This document shows, in pieces, positions 46,322-55,058 of a stretch of 64,000 nt of DNA. Position 1 is the stretch's first letter. Every line of letters begins with the position of its first letter. The notes under the pieces were generated by a model. It did no database searches. It was not told where the DNA came from and worked only from the letters and a program-made list of their open reading frames with translations. Made by a program: the position numbers and the translations under genes. The DNA comes from Hyphomicrobiales bacterium. GTDB lineage: Bacteria > Pseudomonadota > Alphaproteobacteria > Rhizobiales > Rhizobiaceae. The stretch is from the NCBI GenBank assembly GCA_017305935.1, contig JAFKJU010000024.1, positions 50,735-114,734 on the forward strand. The letters are read 5' to 3'.

Positions 46322-47584
46322 CTAATCCCGCACGCCCTGCGCCCGCTTCTCCATGCATATCATCGTATCGAGAGATCCGGTTATCATCGGCGTGCTCGGA
46401 GAACGGGGGGCCGCCTTGGCCTGGTTGGCGCGCCTCGGCTGCCTGCGGGCGATGGCCAGCACTGCCAGGAGCGTGAGCAACGCCGCCGCATAAAGGAACA
46501 GGCCGCCAGGGCCGACGATATTCATTGCAGCTGCTCCTATTAGGGGGCCAGCGGCTGTCCCGATCCCGTTGAGCAACAGAAGCCCGCGCGCGGTGCCGAG
46601 TAGCCGACCGGCCGGAAGATCGTCGTTTGCGACGGCGAGACACAACGAATAAATCGGGATGCCAAAGCCGCCGAACAGCGCACCTGCCGCAAGGAGCAGC
46701 GGCAGAGGCGCTTCCACCGCCAACGCTACGCCGATGGCAGACGCTGCGGACGCCAGCGCCGCACCGGCGATGACAAGATTCCGGGGCACTCGATCCGAAA
46801 GCCAACCGAGTGGCCAATGGAAGGCGAGCGTTCCACCAAGAACCGCAGCCATGAAGGCGGAGATACCGCCCACATCGAGGCCGATGCTCTGGGCAAAGTT
46901 CGCGCCCATGCCCCAGAAACCACCGATAGCCAGGCCGGCCAGGAAAGCGCCAGCCGCAGCGAGAGGTGATACGAGGACGAGGTCCCTGAACGCGACCCAT
47001 TCCTGTTCCACCTGGGCCGGCGGATGACTGGGCAGCAAGGTGATCGGAACCACCGCCGCTGATATCAGCAGCGACACGATGAGGAACAATGTCACGTCGG
47101 CGGGCGGTGCGATGTTGAGTAACGCCTGCCCGATTGCCCATGAGCCCATAGAGACAACTCCGAATATCGACAGGAGCTGCCCGCGTGTGGATGGCAATGC
47201 GTGGGCGTTGAGCCAACTCTCCGTTGCGAGGATCATGCCCGCGTAGGCGAAGCCGGTAATCAGGCGAAGCGGCATCCAGGCGATCGGCTCCACGAACGCC
47301 ACATGGAGAAGGGCGGTCATCGAGGCAATGGCCGCGAAGCCGGCGAAGGTTCTGACATGTCCCACGGAGACGATGATCGGTGGCAACACGAGCGCGCCGA
47401 TCGTGAAACCCGCGAAATAGAAGGACATCATCGCGCTGATCGCGCCGGTCGAGAACCCCTCATGGCCGGCTCTCACGATCAGGAGCGTGCTCAGCAGGCC
47501 ATTGCCCAGCAGCAGAGCGGCGACGCTCAGCAGCAGCGCCGCCACCGGCGCGAGAACGAGGCCGCGCTTGCCCGCCGACCTCAT
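46322..47584 (-). CDS. MFS transporter
   Basis: 420 residues, about twelve membrane segments, with MFS motif A-like GWLSDRVPRN in the second half and AYAGMILATESWLNA in the first. It resembles the YcaD-like group of MFS proteins. Substrate unknown. The ATG at 47584 overlaps the stop of the DM13 gene (ATGA); 47593 is an alternative. Last gene of the site F operon. Confidence 0.85.
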   Translation of the reverse strand: MRSAGKRGLVLAPVAALLLSVAALLLGNGLLSTLLIVRAGHEGFSTGAISAMMSFYFAGFTIGALVLPPIIVSVGHVRTFAGFAAIASMTALLHVAFVEPIAWMPLRLITGFAYAGMILATESWLNAHALPSTRGQLLSIFGVVSMGSWAIGQALLNIAPPADVTLFLIVSLLISAAVVPITLLPSHPPAQVEQEWVAFRDLVLVSPLAAAGAFLAGLAIGGFWGMGANFAQSIGLDVGGISAFMAAVLGGTLAFHWPLGWLSDRVPRNLVIAGAALASAASAIGVALAVEAPLPLLLAAGALFGGFGIPIYSLCLAVANDDLPAGRLLGTARGLLLLNGIGTAAGPLIGAAAMNIVGPGGLFLYAAALLTLLAVLAIARRQPRRANQAKAAPRSPSTPMITGSLDTMICMEKRAQGVRD

Positions 47585-48093
47585 GGTATCCATCGCCGGG
47601 CTCGTTCTCGGGCCTGACTTGAGGGTTGATACTCTGCCGCACTGATGAACTGGTCGAATGCTTCGCACCAGATGACGACCGTGTTGTAGTCACGGACATC
47701 GATGCCGGCAGGCACCTCGACGATGAAGCCGTTGAACGTCTTCACATCGCCCACGCGGACTGATCTGTCCTTGATTAGGAGAAAGGCCTCCTTCGTGTCG
47801 ACGAAACGTGGTGCGAGGTAGAGCTTGTAGTCGGGACCAGGGGCGAGGCGCCCGATATGGGCGATACGGTCGCGCGAGACCCGGATCTCGCCTTCCCCCC
47901 AGTGAAGCAGGTCGCTGCCTTTGAGATCGCGGGCCAGACGCCCTGCGTAGAGCGTCTCGGCTGAGATGGTCCGCAAGGCCGCCGCGTCCGGGGCCTGGGG
48001 GGCGGTCAGGATCGGCAGCGTGTAGACACCGCCCGCGAAGCCCATGGCGAGCATCGCGAGATGGGTGGCAATCAGGATGACCCAGCGCCGCAT
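47581..48093 (-). CDS. DM13 domain protein
   Basis: 170 residues. An N-terminal membrane anchor or signal (about 5-25) precedes a DM13 domain (LLHWGEGEIRVSRD, YKLYLAPRFVDTKEAF, DYNTVVIWCEAFDQFISAAEY) with its hallmark cysteine. DM13 domains are proposed to take part in electron transfer or redox reactions at membranes. Directly downstream of the thioredoxin-like gene, which suggests a shared extracytoplasmic redox task. Confidence 0.85.
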   Translation of the reverse strand: MRRWVILIATHLAMLAMGFAGGVYTLPILTAPQAPDAAALRTISAETLYAGRLARDLKGSDLLHWGEGEIRVSRDRIAHIGRLAPGPDYKLYLAPRFVDTKEAFLLIKDRSVRVGDVKTFNGFIVEVPAGIDVRDYNTVVIWCEAFDQFISAAEYQPSSQARERARRWIP

Positions 48094-48096
48094 CGG

Positions 48097-48567
48097 TTAC
48101 ACCAGCTCCAGTCCCTTCACGAGCTGATCGGCGTCGAGATGGAAGTCCGAGAATACGATGCGGCCGCCAGCGTCCATCACGGAGAACCAGGGCGTTCCCC
48201 GCGTGCGGTAGTCCTCCATGAAGGTGGGAAGCGTCGCGCCGGCAGGTGGCTCGTCCTGACCGAACGCGACAGGAAGCGCATACTTGAGCTGGTTCACGCG
48301 CAGCTTCTCGAAGGTGTTCTCATCCGCTCCTTCGAAGACGGTCTGGATCACCGCGAAGCCCACGCCCTTGGCGCTCAATGCACCATGCAACCTTTGTAGC
48401 GTCGGAAATCCATGCAAATGGCAGCCACGGCACCAGTGCTGGAAGGCGAAGAGGACTTTCGGGCCGGTGCCGAGATCCGACAGCTTGAGCGGCGCGATGC
48501 TTTCTCCATCCGCGCCAATCCATCTCTGCACCCGCAGCTCGGGGGCTTGTCGTTCGTCGACGCTCAT
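48097..48567 (-). CDS. Thioredoxin-like thiol-disulfide protein
   Basis: 156 residues from MSVDERQAPELRV, with GGAGG upstream. The active site WCRGCHLHGFP gives CxxC, in a TlpA/AhpC-TSA fold (FAFQHWCRGCH, GVGFAVIQTVFEG, GTPWFSVMDAGGRIVFSDFH). No signal peptide is seen, so it is probably cytoplasmic. Reduces disulfides or peroxides. Operon member between DUF1330 and DM13. Confidence 0.85.
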   Translation of the reverse strand: MSVDERQAPELRVQRWIGADGESIAPLKLSDLGTGPKVLFAFQHWCRGCHLHGFPTLQRLHGALSAKGVGFAVIQTVFEGADENTFEKLRVNQLKYALPVAFGQDEPPAGATLPTFMEDYRTRGTPWFSVMDAGGRIVFSDFHLDADQLVKGLELV

Positions 48568-48718
48568 CTGATCCTCCAATTCCGATGCAGAAGTCCGATG
48601 AGTGGTCGCGTGTGGCGATGGCACGCGAACCTCACCGCCTTGATCCCCTACAGGTTGTAGGATGCGAGTTCGCCGACCGATACCTCGTGGCCAGCCCCGC
48701 CGTTCTTCCGTCGGTGTG

Positions 48719-49024
48719 TCACCGCCGCCCCTCAATGACAAAGGCGCGATAGCGGGAACCGGCAAAACGGTGCGCAGCGATGGTTTGGTAGGCGGGGCTA
48801 TGATACCAATCACGGGCGGCCTGCATCGTCGGGAACCGCAAAATTACGGCCCCTTCGACGGGCGGCCCCTCCAAATGCTCCATCGCGCCATAAGCGGCGA
48901 GAAAGGTTACGTCGTGGCCATCGAACGATGGGCCGACGCCTGCAGAATAGGTTGCGAGTTCTTCCGGATCGGTGGTTTCTTCGCGGGTGAAGACGACGAA
49001 CGCTTCCATCTTAAAGTCTTTCAT
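48719..49024 (-). CDS. DUF1330-like protein
   Basis: 101 residues. AVILRFPTMQAARDWYHSPAYQTIAAHRFAGSRYRAFVIEG is the DUF1330 dimeric alpha/beta barrel signature, and a YSAGVGPSF segment precedes it. Starts MKDFKMEAFVVF. Function unknown; related folds are monooxygenases or stress proteins. Confidence 0.85.
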   Translation of the reverse strand: MKDFKMEAFVVFTREETTDPEELATYSAGVGPSFDGHDVTFLAAYGAMEHLEGPPVEGAVILRFPTMQAARDWYHSPAYQTIAAHRFAGSRYRAFVIEGRR

Positions 49025-49071
49025 AAGGTCGCATCTGCAGGCCACCGCCGCTGGCGATGGCCTTAAAGTCG

Positions 49072-49503
49072 TCAGGCTGGCAGCTCGAACCCGATTTTCG
49101 TGAGTGCCTCGACGCACGCATCCTGATCCTGCTGATAGTTGCCTCCGGAGATGCCGATCCCGCCGATCAACTTCCCGTCTTCCAGGATCGGATAGCCTCC
49201 GCCGACAGCGACCATCCGGGGGCGATAGGCCAGCGGCGCCACTTTTGGATCGTTCGAAACATAGTCGTTCCAGACATGGGTCGGGTACCCAAACGAGGCG
49301 GAACTCCAAGCCTTGTCGATGGCAACATCGACGGTGAGAAACGGCGCGTCATCAGTGCGCTCGAACGCGCGCAGGTTACCGGTGGCGTCGACGACGGCGA
49401 CCGCAGCCGGGATGCCGATTGTACGTGCCGCGGCGATCGCCGCGTCGATGAGGGCGACGGCGGTTTCGCGGTTGATCGAGGCGGTGGCAATGGATTTCGT
49501 CAT
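49072..49503 (-). CDS. GlcG/HbpS family protein
   Basis: 143 residues from MTKSIATASINRE. ALIDAAIAAARTIGIPAAVAVVDATGN, then RMVAVGGGYPILEDGKLIGGIGISGG, is the GlcG/HbpS pattern. HbpS of Streptomyces binds haem and senses redox stress; other members have no known role. Sits second in the site F operon. Confidence 0.87.
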   Translation of the reverse strand: MTKSIATASINRETAVALIDAAIAAARTIGIPAAVAVVDATGNLRAFERTDDAPFLTVDVAIDKAWSSASFGYPTHVWNDYVSNDPKVAPLAYRPRMVAVGGGYPILEDGKLIGGIGISGGNYQQDQDACVEALTKIGFELPA

Positions 49504-49576
49504 GAAATTTCCTTCACCGTGGCGTAATCCGTCCGGCGTTCTTGAGGTTAGAAAAGACGTTCGGCGGTGGCAGTCA

Positions 49577-50590
49577 TCAGAAGCCTTCGAGGACAATCTT
49601 GCCTCTTGCCGCGCCACTTTCGATCAGTGCGTGCACCGTCTTCAGATTGGCGGCATTAATTGGCGACAATTTTTCGGTTAGCGTCGTGCGAATTTTGCCG
49701 TCGTCCACCAGCACCGCCAGCGAATTGAGGATCTTGCCCTGCTCATCCATGTCGGGCGTGCCGTAGAGCGACCGTGTGAACATCAGCTCGTGGTGGATCG
49801 ACACTGCCTTGCGCTTGAACAGCATGACGTCGAGCGCCTTGGGATCGTCGATGAATCCGAACCGTCCTTGCGGGGCGATCAGTTCGGCGATGTCGGATGC
49901 ATGCTGCTCGGTATGCGTGGTCGAGAACACGAAAGCGGGAGCGCCGATGTTGAGCTCGGCAATCTGTGGCGCGAGCGGCCGAGAGTGGTCGATGACATGA
50001 TGAGCCCCAAGCCCTTTAACCCACTCCTGGGTTTCCGGCCGAGAGGCGGTGGAGATGACGATGAGATCCGTGCGCTGTCGAGCGATCTGGATGGCGATCG
50101 ACCCGACCCCACCCGCACCACCGATGATGAGGATCGCCGCCGCCGCCCCGGGAACGGGCTTCGTCACGTCCAGGCGATCGAACATGGCTTCCCAGGCCGT
50201 CAACGTCGTGAGTGGCAGCGCCGCCGCTTCCGCCCAGTCGAGCGACGCGGGTTTACGACCGACGATCCGGGCGTCGACGAGATGGAACTCCGCATTGGTG
50301 CCAGGCCTTATGAGCGATCCGGCATAATAGACCTCGTCGCCTACCGCGAACTGCGTCACGTCGGGGCCGACCTCTTGCACGATCCCGGCCGCATCCCATC
50401 CCAGCACTTTCCAATCGCCATCAGCGGGCGGCGTGCTGCTGCGGATTTTGTAGTCGACCGGGTTGACCGAGACAGCCTTCACCTCAACCAGGATATCGCC
50501 TCCTTCAGCGACAGGCCGAGGCAGATCAATGTCGACCAGAGAGGCGTCCTCGGCGATGGGTCCCGGAACCTTGTAACCAACGGCTTTCAT
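49577..50590 (-). CDS. Zinc-binding-type dehydrogenase/quinone reductase family (2)
   Basis: 337 residues. MKAVGYKVPGPIAEDASLVDIDLPRP, GWDAAGIVQEVGPDVTQFAVGDEVYY, NADPH site IIGGAGGVGSIAIQIAR, and VIDHSRPLAPQIAELN mark a ZADH/YogA-like MDR reductase without catalytic zinc. Likely reduces quinones or enals. First gene of a six-gene minus-strand operon under site F (dehydrogenase, GlcG, DUF1330, thioredoxin-like, DM13, MFS). Confidence 0.87.
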   Translation of the reverse strand: MKAVGYKVPGPIAEDASLVDIDLPRPVAEGGDILVEVKAVSVNPVDYKIRSSTPPADGDWKVLGWDAAGIVQEVGPDVTQFAVGDEVYYAGSLIRPGTNAEFHLVDARIVGRKPASLDWAEAAALPLTTLTAWEAMFDRLDVTKPVPGAAAAILIIGGAGGVGSIAIQIARQRTDLIVISTASRPETQEWVKGLGAHHVIDHSRPLAPQIAELNIGAPAFVFSTTHTEQHASDIAELIAPQGRFGFIDDPKALDVMLFKRKAVSIHHELMFTRSLYGTPDMDEQGKILNSLAVLVDDGKIRTTLTEKLSPINAANLKTVHALIESGAARGKIVLEGF

Positions 50591-50683
50591 CGGTGTCTCC
50601 AGCTTGCTGTATCCTGAAGTCTTATCGATCAGATCGAAATTTCTTCCGAAATATACTCAGGATTTAAAGATTTCGCGTGTCAG

Positions 50684-50739
50684 ACTATGAAGGTATGCGC
50701 GCAACATATCCAATAGCGGTACGACATAGTTTCCATACC
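50684..50739 (-). promoter_or_regulatory. LysR-type promoter with overlapping MarR-like site (site F)
   Basis: On the minus strand: GGTATGGAAACTAT from 50739, TATTGG at 50715 (offset 24), -35 TTGGAT, an 18-bp spacer, -10 CATAGT (50689-50684). The spacer and -35 contain ATATGTTGCGCGCATA, a degenerate MarR operator. It drives the operon beginning at 50590. Confidence 0.68.
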
Positions 50740-50961
50740 TCGGAGCCGGATTCAGAAGTTTATCGAAAATAGCGGTTTATTGCTGTTCGGCGGGTGAGCA
50801 TCCGGATGGAGGCGATAAGCGCCCAAGCGGTTGAGGAGTCGACCTCTCAGCGGTCGCGTTGGCAGGGGCGATCTCGCCCGCCGGTCTCACACCAACGTTG
50901 GCAAGCGACGGCGTCCGCTCGAAATCCGCTGACGGGGATACGCCTGCAATGCCGATTCGAA

Positions 50962-51018
50962 GCTATCGAAACTATAGCTACAGGGTATTGGGAAATCATA
51001 CTGGACTGACGCTATAGT
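50962..51018 (+). promoter_or_regulatory. LysR-type promoter of the molybdoenzyme operon (site G)
   Basis: The box GCTATCGAAACTATAGC (50962-50978) is itself a 5-7-5 palindrome with T-N11-A, then TATTGG at 50986 (offset 24), -35 TTGGGA, 19 bp, -10 TATAGT (51013-51018). The 605-bp gap 50591-51195 holds only sites F and G; no gene is seen in it. Confidence 0.68.
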
Positions 51019-51195
51019 CTTCACGCACAACCACGACTCAAAATGGTCCAACACTTTTCTCTACGCTAATAGAGAATCCGGTATTCTGATTTTCAGTGAA
51101 TTGGCTCGTTCGGCGGTTGTGCGCGCAAAGATCTTTTACAGAATTCTGAACTGAATCAGGTTCTGGTCTGTCGTGACAAGCAAGGGGGTTTCGCT

Positions 51196-51801
51196 ATGGT
51201 CACCAGAGGTTTCACAGGCCGCGGTCCAGGCGGCGACCAGTCCGATCGGATTCCGCCGGGTCAGCATCTCGTGGAGAATTTCCCTGTTCTGACGGCCGGG
51301 CCAACGCCGAGCGTGGAGCCCTCCGATTGGAAATTCACCGTCAAGATCGGTCCGAAGCCCGTCAAAGTGTGGAACTGGAGCGAGTTCAACGCCCTACCGA
51401 AGACCAAGATGACCCGAGACATTCACTGCGTCACGTCCTGGTCCAAGCTGGATACCGCCTGGGAGGGCGTACTCATCGAAGACATCCTTGCAGATGCAGG
51501 GCTCGATCGGCCCACCGATTTCGTCTTGGCGCACTGCTACGATAATTACTCGACAAACGTCCCGCTGGCGGATCTGCTCTCCGGGAAAGCGATGGTCGCC
51601 CTCAACTATGCGGGCAAGCCGCTTCCCCGCGATCATGGAGGGCCGGCGCGTCTTCTGGTTCCGCACCTTTACTTCTGGAAGTCCGCCAAATGGGTGAACG
51701 CGCTGCAATTCACAACGCGTGACGAGGCGGGCTTCTGGGAGCTGCGCGGCTATCACATCTATGGCGATCCGTGGCGCGAGCAGCGATACACCAATGACTG
51801 A
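51196..51801 (+). CDS. Soluble sulfite-oxidase-like molybdopterin protein (MsrP-related)
   Basis: 201 residues. Molybdopterin ligand cysteine in DIHCVTSWSKLDTAWEGV, then HCYDNYSTNVPLADLL and GGPARLLVPHLYFWKSAKWV. Same fold as YedY/MsrP, which repairs periplasmic methionine sulfoxide, but there is no Tat signal, so it is cytoplasmic. An overlapping flavoprotein gene follows, a probable electron donor instead of MsrQ. The substrate (sulfite, methionine sulfoxide, other S- or N-oxide) is not known. Confidence 0.85.
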   Translation: MVTRGFTGRGPGGDQSDRIPPGQHLVENFPVLTAGPTPSVEPSDWKFTVKIGPKPVKVWNWSEFNALPKTKMTRDIHCVTSWSKLDTAWEGVLIEDILADAGLDRPTDFVLAHCYDNYSTNVPLADLLSGKAMVALNYAGKPLPRDHGGPARLLVPHLYFWKSAKWVNALQFTTRDEAGFWELRGYHIYGDPWREQRYTND

Positions 51802-52537
51802 AAACGGCGCGCAAATCGCGTGGCAGTCATGCGTGATCGACGAAATCGTCCAGCAAACCCCGAGTATCAAGAGCTTCTTCCTTCGGTTGAGCAAACCGTT
51901 CGCGCACATCGCAGGGCAGCACGTCGATGTCCGGCTGACCGCGCCCGGTGGCTACAGTGCGATGCGGAGTTACTCGATTGCGTCTTCGGCAATCTCGTTC
52001 CCGACGGTCGAGCTCGCTATCGAGCGCCTGCCGGATGGCGAAGTTTCGCCGTTCTTCCACGATGTCGCGGCGATCGGCGACGAAATCGAGCTTCGTGGTC
52101 CGCTCGGCGGCCATTTCCTATGGCCTGAACCTGCCATAGACCCAGTGCTGTTGATCGGGGCAGGCTCCGGCCTCGTGCCGTTGATGGCGATGATCCGGCA
52201 GCGCCGCGCACTAGCCCAGGTCGTGCCGACAGCGCTGCTCCTGTCCGCACGAACCGCTGAAGACGTTCTCTTCTCAAAAGAGCTTCATTCCATCGAATGC
52301 AGCGATCCGGCATTCGCCTTGGCGCTGGCAATTACGCGCGAGAACCCGATCCGCGCATCGGACTTTGCGCGACGGATCGACGGCGTGATGGTCCAAGAAG
52401 TTCTGGCCCGGCTTCACCGAAAGCCCACACAAGTATTCGTTTGCGGGTCCAACGGTTTCGTCAACATCGCGACCGAGGGCGCGCTGCTGGCCGGCCTGGA
52501 CCCCTCCATTGTCAAAACCGAGCGCTACGGCGGCTAG
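51794..52537 (+). CDS. Ferredoxin-reductase-type flavoprotein
   Basis: 247 residues. FAD domain with RSYSIASS, then NAD(P) domain GAGSGLVPLMAMIRQRR and C-terminal VFVCGSNGFVN. The 2Fe-2S domain found in many homologues is absent. Overlaps the molybdoenzyme gene by 8 bp, so they are translated together. It should shuttle electrons from NAD(P)H to that enzyme. Confidence 0.87.
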   Translation: MTENGAQIAWQSCVIDEIVQQTPSIKSFFLRLSKPFAHIAGQHVDVRLTAPGGYSAMRSYSIASSAISFPTVELAIERLPDGEVSPFFHDVAAIGDEIELRGPLGGHFLWPEPAIDPVLLIGAGSGLVPLMAMIRQRRALAQVVPTALLLSARTAEDVLFSKELHSIECSDPAFALALAITRENPIRASDFARRIDGVMVQEVLARLHRKPTQVFVCGSNGFVNIATEGALLAGLDPSIVKTERYGG

Positions 52538-52605
52538 CGGCGCAAGCTACTTCGCGTCCCGCCGATCGTGGACGTGCAGCCCACGGATTAATTTTGGAGA
52601 TCATC

Positions 52606-53871
52606 ATGAGCCGCTTTGCCGAACCCGTCTTCATTGCCGCTGGCCTTCGGACGCCTTTCGGCCGCGGCGGAGGCGCGTTGGCTGCCTACGATGCCATCTC
52701 TCTGTCCGTGCCTGTCGTGCAGGCGATGGCGGCGCAGGCGGAGCCTGATCTCCTCGTCTGGGGAACCGTGATCCCGAATTTGGGCTGGAGCAATATTGCT
52801 CGCGAAACCTGGCTTGATGCCAAGCTCAATCCGACTGTTCCGGCGTTCTCCGTCGTCCTGGCATGCTCGACCAGCATGACGGCGACCTTCGCTGCGGCAG
52901 GGATGCTGGGCGGAGGAACCGACCTCACCATGGTCGGCGGGTCCGAAGTCATGAGCCGGCCGTCAATCGCCCTGACGGCCGATGCATCGAAGCGGCTCAC
53001 CGACCTCTTTGCGCAGGATGCGACCGCCGCGCTTGCCGCCCTCCAGTCTCTGACTCCACGAGACTACGTGCTCCCCACAAAGGGCTGGGCAAACCGGATC
53101 ACCGGAAGGACGATGGGTGATCATATGGAGGAGACCGCCAAGGCTTGGCGGGTCTCGCGCGTCGCGCAGGATGATTGGGCGCTCAAGAGCCACCAGCGGG
53201 CAGTCGCTGGTTGGGAACGTGGCTTCTTCGACGATCTCGTGATTTCGCTGCCTGAGCTGGCGCGCGATGCGAACCCGCGCGCCGATACGTCGCCCGAACG
53301 GCTGGCCGCACTCAAGCCCGCCTTCGATCGCGACAGCGGGAGGGGAACCCTGACCGCCGGCAACAGCTCACCGATTACGGATGGAGCCGCCGGGTGTTGG
53401 GTCGCTACCGAAGCCGGTGTGGCGAGACTCCCGGCGGGCACCCCCTACGCGCGGCTCGTCGACTACGAGATCTCTGCCGTCGATCTCCACACCGAGGGCC
53501 TGCTGATGGCGCCCTCCTATGGCATTCCGCGCCTGCTCGCGCGGCATCAACTCAGCTTCTCCGACATCGCACTCTGGGAAATCCACGAAGCCTTTGCAGC
53601 CCAGGTCCTGGCGAACGTCGCGGCCATCACCGATCGGGAGTGGGTGCGCGCGACAGCCGGTGTCCAGGCGGCTATGGGCGATTTTGACTGGGACCGCGTC
53701 AATCCCAATGGAGGCTCGGTCGCCCTGGGTCATCCGTTCGGCGCTACAGGCGCGCGCGACCTCAGCCAGGCGGTGAAGGAACTTTGGGCCATGCCGCCCG
53801 GATCGCGCGCAATCGTCAGCATCTGCGCCGACGGCGGTCAAGGCACAGTCGCCCTCCTCGAACGCGGCTGA
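52606..53871 (+). CDS. Acetyl-CoA acetyltransferase-like thiolase
   Basis: 421 residues. Nucleophile Cys87 in VVLACSTSMTATFAAAGM, HEAFAAQVLANV in place of the usual NEAFA, GGSVALGHPFGATGAR and CADGGQGTVALLER. All catalytic residues (Cys, His, Cys) are present. It interconverts acetoacetyl-CoA and acetyl-CoA or degrades longer 3-ketoacyl-CoA. In this redox operon it could clear lipid-oxidation products; that is a guess. Confidence 0.88.
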   Translation: MSRFAEPVFIAAGLRTPFGRGGGALAAYDAISLSVPVVQAMAAQAEPDLLVWGTVIPNLGWSNIARETWLDAKLNPTVPAFSVVLACSTSMTATFAAAGMLGGGTDLTMVGGSEVMSRPSIALTADASKRLTDLFAQDATAALAALQSLTPRDYVLPTKGWANRITGRTMGDHMEETAKAWRVSRVAQDDWALKSHQRAVAGWERGFFDDLVISLPELARDANPRADTSPERLAALKPAFDRDSGRGTLTAGNSSPITDGAAGCWVATEAGVARLPAGTPYARLVDYEISAVDLHTEGLLMAPSYGIPRLLARHQLSFSDIALWEIHEAFAAQVLANVAAITDREWVRATAGVQAAMGDFDWDRVNPNGGSVALGHPFGATGARDLSQAVKELWAMPPGSRAIVSICADGGQGTVALLERG

Positions 53872-53923
53872 CGGTAGATCAACGCCATGACAGCGATCCG
53901 CTTCCAACTGTCGGAGACGCGAT

Positions 53924-54196
53924 ATGACAACTGATGTGCTGCTGTACATCACGAACTGATGCCCGTTCTGCCGCCGGGCGAAGATGCTCCTCGAGGAGAA
54001 GGGCGTGCAATGGAAGGAACTCGATATCGAGGCGGATCCGGTTCACCGGCAGGCCATGACGGAAGCGTCGGGTCGAAACACCGTGCCGCAGATCTTCATC
54101 AACGGCACGCATGTCGGTGGCTCCGACGAGCTTTTCGAGCTCGATGTCAGAGGCGAACTCGACAAACTCCTGGGGCGCACGCCGCCCGCCATCTGA
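53924..54196 (+). pseudogene. Glutaredoxin with in-frame UGA just before the CPFC active site
   Basis: The frame reads MTTDVLLYITN, stop TGA (53957-53959), then CPFCRRAKMLLEEKGVQWKELDI, NTVPQIFINGTHVGGSDELFEL and so on to 54196: a normal 90-residue glutaredoxin apart from one codon. In the family this position, just before CPYC, is often Trp, so one G-to-A change (TGG to TGA) explains it. Everything else is intact. Either a recent nonsense mutation, a sequencing error, or read-through. Downstream re-start at 53984 would lack the active site. Confidence 0.85.
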
Positions 54197-54265
54197 GGGG
54201 GTGCGGCCTTGGGGCAGACAGCCCGCAAGCCCCGTGCCGGTTGATGAATACGAAAGGAGAGTCCG

Positions 54266-54547
54266 TTGGTCTCAGCTATCTGGAATGACGCCACCATCGC
54301 CACAAGCAACGAGACGGTCGTCGTCGAGGGAAACCACTACTTCCCACCGTCGGCAGTCGATTTTGGCCTGCTTGAGATGAGCCCGCACACGTCCGTCTGC
54401 CCGATCAAGGGCACCGCGCGCTACTTCCATGTGCGTGTGGGAGACGCGCTCAACGTGAACGCAGCCTGGACCTATCCAGATCCGACGCCAGGCGCCGAGG
54501 GCATCCGGGATCATATCGCCTTCTGGAAAGGCGTGGAGGTTGCGTAG
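54266..54547 (+). CDS. DUF427 protein
   Basis: 93 residues, TTG start with AGGAGAG at good spacing. ETVVVEGNHYFPPSAVDF, TSVCPIKGTARYFHVRVGD and WTYPDPTPGAEGIRDHIAFW are diagnostic of DUF427. The fold is a small beta barrel with a conserved cysteine; function unknown. Follows the glutaredoxin in the site G operon. Confidence 0.88.
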   Translation: MVSAIWNDATIATSNETVVVEGNHYFPPSAVDFGLLEMSPHTSVCPIKGTARYFHVRVGDALNVNAAWTYPDPTPGAEGIRDHIAFWKGVEVA

Positions 54548-54717
54548 CAGGCGGACAGGTGGCGGCCTCAGCGCCATGTGCAAGCGCCCGCGGGACGGCT
54601 TTTCCGCCCATCCCAGGCCGCGTCGGCTACAGGGCTCCGCCCCGGACCTTCTCCGCGGACTGGCGCCGAGGGCCTCGGACCCTTGGGCTTCTGTCGAATC
54701 AAGACGACTGGATTGAG

Positions 54718-54984
54718 ATGGAGCATGCCGAGTTCGATGCCGCCTTCGCGGAGCTTCCCGAGGGATACAGCGAAGGCGCCTACGAAGGCCGGCGTTTCGG
54801 CGTGACTGTCCGGCGATCCGGTGACGGACGTCGCAACAGCCTGTTCGCCAGGGAGTTGGCCGGGACCGACATTGTCAGCTTCAACCTCTATCGCGTTACA
54901 TCAGATAGAACATTGCTGAAGCCGTGCGAGATGTCCGCCGAAAAGGTCGTCGCGTTCGTGCTGGATTTCCGACCGGCCCCCTGA
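54718..54984 (+). CDS. Small conserved hypothetical protein, 88 aa
   Basis: MEHAEFDAAFAELPEGYSEGAYEGRRFGVTVRR, then RNSLFARELAGTDIVSFNLYR and KPCEMSAEKVVAFVLDFRP. I recall similar short proteins next to msr genes, sometimes mislabelled methionine sulfoxide reductase; there is no Msr motif. A start at 54559 lacks support. One cysteine. Function unknown. Confidence 0.6.
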   Translation: MEHAEFDAAFAELPEGYSEGAYEGRRFGVTVRRSGDGRRNSLFARELAGTDIVSFNLYRVTSDRTLLKPCEMSAEKVVAFVLDFRPAP

Positions 54985-55058
54985 CGGGCAGGTGGAGGTC
55001 CCGGCCGACCGGTCCGCCTGCGACGCCCGGCCCCCCAAGACTGCGCATGTCGCTCAAA

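Noticed and set aside
53957..53959. Selenocysteine as the firm reading of the in-frame UGA
   Set aside because: Sec in glutaredoxin-like proteins replaces a Cys of CxxC; here both Cys codons are kept and the position is normally Trp. A nonsense mutation is more likely; kept only as an option.
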